The notes under the pieces: model-generated | The model's database searches: none | Told to the model about the DNA's origin: nothing | What the model saw: only the letters and a program-made list of their open reading frames with translations | Program-made: the position numbers and the translations under genes | DNA from: Mya arenaria | Taxonomy: Eukaryota; Mollusca; Bivalvia; Myida; Myidae | DNA length: 64,000 nucleotides | Direction of reading: 5' to 3' | Assembly (NCBI RefSeq): GCF_026914265.1 | Contig: NC_069124.1 | Location: 23,320,489 to 23,384,488 of the forward strand | In this document: positions 36,601-48,600 of the stretch, one piece after another | How the letters are laid out: every line of letters begins with the position of its first letter | Position numbering within the stretch: position 1 is the stretch's first letter

Positions 36601-39600
36601 CAGGAACAGTTTTACTTTTCTTTATGCACCCTTTTGCTTTCAATCACCCTCTGTAGAATGCTAACCTCCCTGTAAGATAATTACATAAAGAGTGGGACAG
36701 CAAATTTACCATATAAGCCATCAGCCAAGGAAACCTCAATGCTGTCAAGAGGACCTGGGGGTTCAGGTTTGAAGAACAAGTAACATGCAGGTTTATTGCC
36801 AAAATTTGCACACTTAAGTCTGGCATATCAATCCGAAAGTCAGTATCTGACACATTTGTGTCTGACAAGAAAATATAGTTCAAGAATTGAAATATACCTG
36901 CCACACAAGCACAAACTATCTGTAATTGACCTTAAGAGTTCGGACAATCTTAAAATTTGGACATACATTATTATTTTCAAAAATAATTTATTTTAGGTAC
37001 CTAATTTTCGGACACCCAAAGGACATCGATTGTTTACAGTTACTAAGTCTCACAGACCAAAATTATTGATCTTTATCGTTACAGTGCCTGGCTAGATTGC
37101 CTAACCGTATACATCACTGTGATTTGTTAGTTAGTTACTACCCATCCTAAACGGTTTATTGCCTGTTGAAAAGGATGTGTTATATATTTAATGGAGGATT
37201 AAAGAAACAACATGGGCAATCAAGAGATTAAGAAAACACAGACATGACATGTTTGTTAAATGATCCGCCAATAAACTTGGAAACTTGTACCACACTTTTA
37301 ATATAGACTTTATGAAGCAATAATCGTACAGTAATACTGATTGTAACATCAATAGAACAATAAAAGTCAACACATTCAATGATACATGTAACTATTTAAT
37401 GTGATGAATTAAAGTTAGAAATATAATACTTAAGTTACAATCAAAAACACCACCCAGACACATTAATCCTGCATAGCAATATCCATGCTCTCCATGAGAT
37501 CCTCGTGGGTATAACTGAGTTATGTGACGTCACACAATGTGACTGTTTGATCTGAAGCCGATAAAAGGTGTTTATTCATTTCAATGCATGTATAAAATGG
37601 TGTTGAATGGGATTTTAATTAACTTGATGAATTCGGAGGACGAAAAATTAATTATTTTAAGGTATCCGAACTCTAAGGTGAAGTACGGTAAATACATTCA
37701 GAAATCCAACTCTTAATATTGTCAACTTTACGTACATATATTTTGTATCAAATGCTTTTCGTACCCAAATCACATTTTTTCAGGGGAAATCCTGAAATCC
37801 AAGTCTAATAGTGTCAACGGTACATACATTTTTAAAAAAATGCTTTTCGTACCCAAATCACATTTTTTCAGGGGAAAATTGATTATGGTCGGCGGGAAAA
37901 AATAGGGTCGGTCGGGTAACCTAAAACAAACCTATTTTTTTATTTGGCCTAAGTTATGTTGTAGAACTATTGTGTTAGCAAGACAATTTCCATATATGCC
38001 CATATTTAGAGTATACTTAACATTTAAATATCAACTAGTATATGGAACACTTTAAACAGTTAAAAAAATGTACAACTGTATATATAGAATGAGTTGACTT
38101 TAGTTATTTGAGCTCATTAAATGTTTAAAAATTCAACTGTCACCAGTGTCACTTTTGGTCTTAGTCCCACAAAACTATTGTCATAGGCTATTTGTCTGAA
38201 TAATTGAGTTCTTTATGTTCTTAATAGGAGGCAATAAGAGAGTTAATCATGGTGTGGCTCAGCCCCACTACTTCTTGGCTAAGTGGCCGACCCTTAAGTG
38301 CTTAACAATGGTCAGCCTTCTTTTGATATTTAACCCTATTAGTTTGTCTGATGTCTGTCCAAATAAATGATAAAGAAAGTGCAGCCAATTGCCCATAACT
38401 TGAAAGTGCATAGACATTTACCTGCCATCTCTATATGTGTCATTTTGATGATTCTGTGTCTTGCAGAGTGATTGTTCATTGTTGATAAAAAAAACAGCTA
38501 TTAACATTGTTAAAGGATGTGATTTGTCCAATTTCACAGATTTCTGTGGATATATTGGCTAGAGACCAAAAAACGTTATCTGGATGCTTTTGATTGTAAC
38601 ATAAAAAATATATTTTTTTAATACTTTTTTTTTTATTAGTTAAAAAAATTAACTGGTGTCTTTTGGTTTTTGCTTAATATGTTGATAGTATTGATTTACA
38701 CTCCTGTTGACATGAAATTGAACTTGGGAGAACCCTCAAAAAGGCTTCTAAAAACAGTTTGGCCTCTGCTGTGTTTCAATCCCATTTGGATGCCTAAAAT
38801 CATCGCAAAAAAGAGGTTTCAGCCCTTTAACTGACAGATCAATCACATCCTTTGTAATGTTATGTAACACATGGCTTATAGCCTTAATACAAAGTACAAA
38901 AGTCATTTAATCACATTTTGAAAACTAAACATGTTTCAGGAACATTAAAGCAGGAGAAGAGCTTTTGTATGACTATGGATTGAAAGATCTTCCTTGGATG
39001 AAGGTACTTATAATTAGGTAGTTATACCCCCCAAAACAAAGTTTGGGGGGGGGTATACTGGAATCGGGTTGTCCGTCTGTCTGTCTGTCCGTCTGTCCGT
39101 CCGTTTTTTTGTCCGGGATTCATCTTTGTCGTTATTGAACAAATCTTTTTCAAACTTTCAGATATTAATGGCCATGATGTAAACTTGCGCCTCTGTGAAA
39201 TTGGTACGGGTCACATGACCCTGACCAGAGTTATCTCCCCTTGATGTGTTAAAGTAGGCAAAATAAGCCCTGTCCGGGATTCATCTTTGTTATTATTCAA
39301 CAAATCTTTATCAAACTTTCAGAAATTAATGGCCATGTTGTAAACTTTCGCCTCTGTGAATTTGGTACAGGTCACATGACCCTGACTGGAGTTATCTCCC
39401 CTTGATGTGTTGAAGTAGGCAAAATAAGCCCTGTCCGGGATTCATCTTTGTTATTATTCAACAAATCTTTATCAAACTTTCAGAAATTAATGGCCATGTT
39501 GTAAACTTTCGCCTCTGTGAATTTGGTACAGGTCACATGACCCTGACTGGAGTTATCTCCCCTTGTAGGCAAAATTAGCTTTGTCCGGCCTAATTCCAGG

Positions 39601-42600
39601 GCAAACAACCTAGACATGGAGGGGTGGGGGGTATTCGTTAGCCTATGGCTTACAGTTCTAGTTTTAGTATTGCATTCATGATTGTTTTCATAATGCAGGT
39701 TTACAGTTACGTTAAATGGACATTTTAATAAAAGGAAATGTTTACTTGAAATATTGTAAGCTTTGGCTTGTACAGTAAATCCTTATCAACTATACATATC
39801 TCTGATTTTGCCTACTAGGTTCATGTGTCTTAAAAAAAGTTTTTCTTAATTATGTGCATGAAACATGTGAATAGTTAAAGCATTATAAAGTCTGTTAAGA
39901 CTCATTAATTATTCAGAACAAATGTTGGTACATTCTTTCAGGACCCAGCGACTTTCACCACCTCCAAGGGTTCCAAAAACAAGAAGGGAGAAAGGAAAGT
40001 TAAGAAAAGGGAAGAGTGTGAGGGTGATGATGGGGACAACAATCGTAATAACCCAGGAATTAACACCTTAGAACAGATGGCAAACCAACTGGCCTCTGGG
40101 GATATCATCGATGCACCACCAGAGGTGAGTCATATGTTATAGAAAGTATGTTTTCCTTTCATTCCAATCTTGTTTGGAGGCACTTTGATCCTTATGTTAG
40201 ACCAATTTTGAAAATCTAATAAATTTAAGTCCCAAAAATATTCAGAATAGCCAAGGTCAAGGTCACTGTTACTAAAAATAGAAAAATGGTTTCTACTTCA
40301 TAACTTTAATTGGGCATGATATATTGTGATGAAACTTGCTGTATAGGCAGCCTCTGTGAAGACAATGCTTGTGATTGAAAATGGGGCCAGTGGAGTAAAG
40401 GTTTTTGTGCACTGTTACGAAAATAGAAAAACGGTTTCCGGACAATTTCTCAGCTAGTTTTTCTTGTCAGCAGTGTAACTTCTAAATTACTCAACAGATT
40501 TAAATAAAACAATACATGCATGATAACAGAAGATGCAGTGTGCAGTAACATTGTAGTTATGGCCTCTTTAAAGGAATGGTTTGCCATTCCTGTGTCCAGG
40601 CGGCATTTGGGGGTATTCGTCACTCCTGTGACAGCTCTAGTTTGGTATTGAAAGAAATTAAGCACAATTATTTCCCATGTACAGACCCGGGCAGTTGATA
40701 ACCTGGATGATAACTTGGATGGGAAGAATGTGAGTGATGAGGCAGTACCTAAGAGCATGCACGAGCTCAATAATGCAGCCAAGACTATGGCCATGTCAGA
40801 GGAACCGGAGAAGCCAGAGAATGAGAGGACAAATCACTTCTACAGCTATGTCAAGGTATACAGCAACAAATTTGGTCAGGTTAAATGTTCCATGGTTCTA
40901 CATGGTTTTAACAGCTTAAACCTGTCTTTGCATCTGATATTCTGGTATTACTTTGTCTTTAGATAAAATGTGAAACATTAAAGCCAAGGTTCTTCCTCTG
41001 AATTTGCATTCATGATTGTTTACATAATGCAGGTTTACAGTTACGTTAAATGGACATTTTAATAAAAGGAAATGTTTACTTGAAATATTGTAAGCTTTGG
41101 CTTGTACAGTAAATCCTTATCAACTATACATATCTCTGATTTTGCCTACTAGGTTCATGTGTCTTAAAAAAAGTTTTTCTTAATTATGTGCATGAAACAT
41201 GTGAATAGTTAAAGCATTATAAAGTCTGTTAAGACTCATTAATTATTCAGAACAAATGTTGGTACATTCTTTCAGGACCCAGCGACTTTCACCACCTCCA
41301 AGGGTTCCAAAAACAAGAAGGGAGAAAGGAAAGTTAAGAAAAGGGAAGAGTGTGAGGGTGATGATGGGGACAACAATCGTAATAACCCAGGAATTAACAC
41401 CTTAGAACAGATGGCAAACCAACTGGCCTCTGGGGATATCATCGATGCACCACCAGAGGTGAGTCATATGTTATAGAAAGTATGTTTTCCTTTCATTCCA
41501 ATCTTGTTTGGAGGCACTTTGATCCTTATGTTAGACCAATTTTGAAAATCTAATAAATTTAAGTCCCAAAAATATTCAGAATAGCCAAGGTCAAGGTCAC
41601 TGTTACGAAAAATAGAAAAATGGTTTCTACTTCATAACTTTAATTGGGCATGATATATTGTGATGAAACTTGCTGTATAGGCAGCCTCTGTGAAGACAAT
41701 GCTTGTGATTGAAAATGGGGCCAGTGGAGTAAAGGTTTTTGTGCACTGTTACGAAAATAGAAAAACGGTTTCCGGACAATTTCTCAGCTAGTTTTTCTTG
41801 TCAGCAGTGTAACTTCTAAATTACTCAACAGATTTAAATAAAACAATACATGCATGATAACAGAAGATGCAGTGTGCAGTAACATTGTAGTTATGGCCTC
41901 TTTAAAGGAATGGTTTGCCATTCCTGTGTCCAGGCGGCATTTGGGGGTATTCGTCACTCCTGTGACAGCTCTAGTTTGGTATTGAAAGAAATTAAGCACA
42001 ATTATTTCCCATGTACAGACCCGGGCAGTTGATAACCTGGATGATAACTTGGATGGGAAGAATGTGAGTGATGAGGCAGTACCTAAGAGCATGCACGAGC
42101 TCAATAATGCAGCCAAGACTATGGCCATGTCAGAGGAACCGGAGAAGCCAGAGAATGAGAGGACAAATCACTTCTACAGCTATGTCAAGGTATACAGCAA
42201 CAAATTTGGTCAGGTTAAATGTTCCATGGTTCTACATGGTTTTAACAGCTTAAACCTGTCTTTGCATCTGATATTCTGGTATTACTTTGTCTTTAGATAA
42301 AATGTGAAACATTAAAGCCAAGGTTCTTCCTCTGAATTTGCATTCATGATTGTTTTCATAATGCAGGTTTACAGTTACGTTAAATGGACATTTTAATAAA
42401 AGGAAATGTTTACTTGAAATATTGTAAGCTTTGGCTTGTACAGTAAATCCTTATCAACTATACATATCTCTGATTTTGCCTACTAGGTTCATGTGTCTTA
42501 AAAAAAGTTTTTCTTAATTATGTGCATGAAACATGTGAATAGTTAAAGCATTATAAAGTCTGTTAAGACTCATTAATTATTCAGAACAAATGTTGGTACA

Positions 42601-45600
42601 TTCTTTCAGGACCCAGCGACTTTCACCACCTCCAAGGGTTCCAAAAACAAGAAGGGAGAAAGGAAAGTTAAGAAAAGGGAAGAGTGTGAGGGTGATGATG
42701 GGGACAACAATCGTAATAACCCAGGAATTAACACCTTAGAACAGATGGCAAACCAACTGGCCTCTGGGGATATCATCGATGCACCACCAGAGGTGAGTCA
42801 TATGTTATAGAAAGTATGTTTTCCTTTCATTCCAATCTTGTTTGGAGGCACTTTGATCCTTATGTTAGACCAATTTTGAAAATCTAATAAATTTAAGTCC
42901 CAAAAATATTCAGAATAGCCAAGGTCAAGGTCACTGTTACGAAAAATAGAAAAATGGTTTCTACTTCATAACTTTAATTGGGCATGATATATTGTGATGA
43001 AACTTGCTGTATAGGCAGCCTCTGTGAAGACAATGCTTGTGATTGAAAATGGGGCCAGTGGAGTAAAGGTTTTTGTGCACTGTTACGAAAATAGAAAAAC
43101 GGTTTCCGGACAATTTCTCAGCTAGTTTTTCTTGTCAGCAGTGTAACTTCTAAATTACTCAACAGATTTAAATAAAACAATACATGCATGATAACAGAAG
43201 ATGCAGTGTGCAGTAACATTGTAGTTATGGCCTCTTTAAAGGAATGGTTTGCCATTCCTGTGTCCAGGCGGCATTTGGGGGTATTCGTCACTCCTGTGAC
43301 AGCTCTAGTTTGGTATTGAAAGAAATTAAGCACAATTATTTCCCATGTACAGACCCGGGCAGTTGATAACCTGGATGATAACTTGGATGGGAAGAATGTG
43401 AGTGATGAGGCAGTACCTAAGAGCATGCACGAGCTCAATAATGCAGCCAAGACTATGGCCATGTCAGAGGAACCGGAGAAGCCAGAGAATGAGAGGACAA
43501 ATCACTTCTACAGCTATGTCAAGGTATACAGCAACAAATTTGGTCAGGTTAAATGTTCCATGGTTCTACATGGTTTTAACAGCTTAAACCTGTCTTTGCA
43601 TCTGATATTCTGGTATTACTTTGTCTTTAGATAAAATGTGAAACATTAAAGCCAAGGTTCTTCCTCTGAATTTGCATTCATGATTGTTTACATAATGCAG
43701 GTTTACAGTTACGTTAAATGGACATTTTAATAAAAGGAAATGTTTACTTGAAATATTGTAAGCTTTGGCTTGTACAGTAAATCCTTATCAACTATACATA
43801 TCTCTGATTTTGCCTACTAGGTTCATGTGTCTTAAAAAAAGTTTTTCTTAATTATGTGCATGAAACATGTGAATAGTTAAAGCATTATAAAGTCTGTTAA
43901 GACTCATTAATTATTCAGAACAAATGTTGGTACATTCTTTCAGGACCCAGCGACTTTCACCACCTCCAAGGGTTCCAAAAACAAGAAGGGAGAAAGGAAA
44001 GTTAAGAAAAGGGAAGAGTGTGAGGGTGATGATGGGGACAACAATCGTAATAACCCAGGAATTAACACCTTAGAACAGATGGCAAACCAACTGGCCTCTG
44101 GGGATATCATCGATGCACCACCAGAGGTGAGTCATATGTTATAGAAAGTATGTTTTCCTTTCATTCCAATCTTGTTTGGAGGCACTTTGATCCTTATGTT
44201 AGACCAATTTTGAAAATCTAATAAATTTAAGTCCCAAAAATATTCAGAATAGCCAAGGTCAAGGTCACTGTTACTAAAAATAGAAAAATGGTTTCTACTT
44301 CATAACTTTAATTGGGCATGATATATTGTGATGAAACTTGCTGTATAGGCAGCCTCTGTGAAGACAATGCTTGTGATCGAAAATGGGGCCAGTGGAGTAA
44401 AGGTTTTTGTGCACTGTTACGAAAATAGAAAAACGGTTTCCGGACAATTTCTCAGCTAGTTTTTCTTGTCAGCAGTGTAACTTCTAAATTACTCAACAGA
44501 TTTAAATAAAACAATACATGCATGATAACAGAAGATGCAGTGTGCAGTAACATTGTAGTTATGGCCTCTTTAAAGGAATGGTTTGCCATACCTGTGTCCA
44601 GGCGGCATTTGGGGGTATTCGTCACTCCTGTGACAGCTCTAGTTTGGTATTGAAAGAAATTAAGCACAATTATTTCCCATGTACAGACCCGGGCAGTTGA
44701 TAACCTGGATGATAACTTGGATGGGAAGAATGTGAGTGATGAGGCAGTACCTAAGAGCATGCACGAGCTCAATAATGCAGCCAAGACTATGGCCATGTCA
44801 GAGGAACCGGAGAAGCCAGAGAATGAGAGGACAAATCACTTCTACAGCTATGTCAAGGTATACAGCAACAAATTTGGTCAGGTTAAATGTTCCATGGTTC
44901 TACATGGTTTTAACAGCTTAAACCTGTCTTTGCATCTGATATTCTGGTATTACTTTGTCTTTAGATAAAATGTGAAACATTAAAGCCAAGGTTCTTCCTC
45001 TGAATTTGCATTCATGATTGTTTTCATAATGCAGGTTTACAGTTACGTTAAATGGACATTTTAATAAAAGGAAATGTTTACTTGAAATATTGTAAGCTTT
45101 GGCTTGTACAGTAAATCCTTATCAACTATACATATCTCTGATTTTGCCTACTAGGTTCATGTGTCTTAAAAAAAGTTTTTCTTAATTATGTGCATGAAAC
45201 ATGTGAATAGTTAAAGCATTATAAAGTCTGTTAAGACTCATTAATTATTCAGAACAAATGTTGGTACATTCTTTCAGGACCCAGCGACTTTCACCACCTC
45301 CAAGGGTTCCAAAAACAAGAAGGGAGAAAGGGAAGAGTGTGAGGGTGATGATGGGGACAACAATCGTAATAACCCAGGAATTAACACCTTAGAACAGATG
45401 GCAAACCAACTGGCCTCTGGGGATATCATCGATGCACCACCAGAGGTGAGTCATATGTTATAGAAAGTATGTTTTCCTTTCATTCCAATCTTGTTTGGAG
45501 GCACTTTGATCCTTATGTTAGACCAATTTTGAAAATCTAATAAATTTAAGTCCCAAAAATATTCAGAATAGCCAAGGTCAAGGTCACTGTTACTAAAAAT

Positions 45601-48600
45601 AGAAAAATGGTTTCTACTTCATAACTTTAATTGGGCATGATATATTGTGATGAAACTTGCTGTATAGGCAGCCTCTGTGAAGACAATGCTTGTGATTGAA
45701 AATGGGGCCAGTGGAGTAAAGGTTTTTGTGCACTGTTACGAAAATAGAAAAACGGTTTCCGGACAATTTCTCAGCTAGTTTTTCTTGTCAGCAGTGTAAC
45801 TTCTAAATTACTCAACAGATTTAAATAAAACAATACATGCATGATAACAGAAGATGCAGTGTGCAGTAACATTGTAGTTATGGCCTCTTTAAAGGAATGG
45901 TTTGCCATTCCTGTGTCCAGGCGGCATTTGGGGGTATTCGTCACTCCTGTGACAGCTCTAGTTTGGTATTGAAAGAAATTAAGCACAATTATTTCCCATG
46001 TACAGACCCGGGCAGTTGATAACCTGGATGATAACTTGGATGGGAAGAATGTGATTGATGAGGCAGTACCTAAGAGCATGCACAAGCTCAATAATGCAGC
46101 CAAGACTATGGCCATGTCAGAGGAACCGGAGAAGCCAGAAAATGAGAGGACAAATCACTTCTACAGCTATGTCAAGGTATACAGCAACAAATTTGGTCAG
46201 GTTAAATGTTCCGTGGTTCTACATGGTTTTAACAGCTTAAACCTGTCTTTGCATCTGATATTCTGGTATTACTTTGTCTTTAGATAAAATGTGAAACATT
46301 AAAGCCAAGGTTCTTCCTCTGAATTTGCATTCATGATTGTTTTCATAATGCAGGTTTACAGTTACGTTAAATGGACATTTTAATAAAAGGAAATGTTTAC
46401 TTGAAATATTGTAAGCTTTGGCTTGTACAGTAAATCCTTATCAACTATACATATCTCTGATTTTGCCTACTAGGTTCATGTGTCTTAAAAAAAGTTTTTC
46501 TTAATTATGTGCATGAAACATGTGAATAGTTAAAGCATTATAAAGTCTGTTAAGACTCATTAATTATTCAGAACAAATGTTGGTACATTCTTTCAGGACC
46601 CAGCGACTTTCACCACCTCCAAGGGTTCCAAAAACAAGAAGGGAGAAAGGAAAGTTAAGAAAAGGGAAGAGTGTGAGGGTGATGATGGGGACAACAATCG
46701 TAATAACCCAGGAATTAACACCTTAGAACAGATGGCAAACCAACTGGCCTCTGGGGATATCATCGATGCACCACCAGAGGTGAGTCATATGTTATAGAAA
46801 GTATGTTTTCCTTTCATTCCAATCTTGTTTGGAGGCACTTTGATCCTTATGTTAGACCAATTTTGAAAATCTAATAAATTTAAGTCCCAAAAATATTCAG
46901 AATAGCCAAGGTCAAGGTCACTGTTACTAAAAATAGAAAAATGGTTTCTACTTCATAACTTTAATTGGGCATGATATATTGTGATGAAACTTGCTGTATA
47001 GGCAGCCTCTGTGAAGACAATGCTTGTGATTGAAAATGGGGCCAGTGGAGTAAAGGTTTTTGTGCACTGTTACGAAAATAGAAAAACGGTTTCCGGACAA
47101 TTTCTCAGCTAGTTTTTCTTGTCAGCAGTGTAACTTCTAAATTACTCAACAGATTTAAATAAAACAATACATGCATGATAACAGAAGATGCAGTGTGCAG
47201 TAACATTGTAGTTATGGCCTCTTTAAAGGAATGGTTTGCCATTCCTGTGTCCAGGCGGCATTTGGGGGTATTCGTCACTCCTGTGACAGCTCTAGTTTGG
47301 TATTGAAAGAAATTAAGCACAATTATTTCCCATGTACAGACCCGGGCAGTTGATAACCTGGATGATAACTTGGATGGGAAGAATGTGAGTGATGAGGCAG
47401 TACCTAAGAGCATGCACAAGCTCAATAATGCAGCCAAGACTATGGCCATGTCAAAGGAACCGGAGAAGCCAGAGAATGAGAGGACAAATCACTTCTACAG
47501 CTATGTCAAGGTATACAGCAACAAATTTGGTCAGGTTAAATGTTCCATGGTTCTACATGGTTTTAACAGCTTAAACCTGTCTTTGCATCTGATATTCTGG
47601 TATTACTTTGTCTTTAGATAAAATGTGAAACATTAAAGCCAAGGTTCTTCCTCTGAATTTGCATTCATGATTGTTTTCATAATGCAGGTTTACAGTTACG
47701 TTAAATGGACATTTTAATAAAAGGAAATGTTTACTTGAAATATTGTAAGCTTTGGCTTGTACAGTAAATCCTTATCAACTATACATATCTCTGATTTTGC
47801 CTACTAGGTTCATGTGTCTTAAAAAAAGTTTTTCTTAATTATGTGCATGAAACATGTGAATAGTTAAAGCATTATAAAGTCTGTTAAGACTCATTAATTA
47901 TTCAGAACAAATGTTGGTACATTCTTTCAGGACCCAGCGACTTTCACCACCTCCAAGGGTTCCAAAAACAAGAAGGGAGAAAGGAAAGTTAAGAAAAGGG
48001 AAGAGTGTGAGGGTGATGATGGGGACAACAATCGTAATAACCCAGGAATTAACACCTTAGAACAGATGGCAAACCAACTGGCCTCTGGGGATATCATCGA
48101 TGCACCACCAGAGGTGAGTCATATGTTATAGAAAGTATGTTTTCCTTTCATTCCAATCTTGTTTGGAGGCACTTTGATCCTTATGTTAGACCAATTTTGA
48201 AAATCTAATAAATTTAAGTCCCAAAAATATTCAGAATAGCCAAGGTCAAGGTCACTGTTACTAAAAATAGAAAAATGGTTTCTACTTCATAACTTTAATT
48301 GGGCATGATATATTGTGATGAAACTTGCTGTATAGGCAGCCTCTGTGAAGACAATGCTTGTGATTGAAAATGGGGCCAGTGGAGTAAAGGTTTTTGTGCA
48401 CTGTTACGAAAATAGAAAAACGGTTTCCGGACAATTTCTCAGCTAGTTTTTCTTGTCAGCAGTGTAACTTCTAAATTACTCAACAGATTTAAATAAAACA
48501 ATACATGCATGATAACAGAAGATGCAGTGTGCAGTAACATTGTAGTTATGGCCTCTTTAAAGGAATGGTTTGCCATTCCTGTGTCCAGGCGGCATTTGGG

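Noticed and set aside
36796..36996. 66-codon plus-strand open frame near 36.8 kb
   Set aside because: It lies in the duplicated transposon segment and has no splice context; the opposite strand shows the exon-like signal.
39697..39727. Possible micro-exon VYSYVKWTF after ATGCAG in each array unit
   Set aside because: It runs into TAA after nine codons in every unit and resembles the end of the second array exon only by a few residues.
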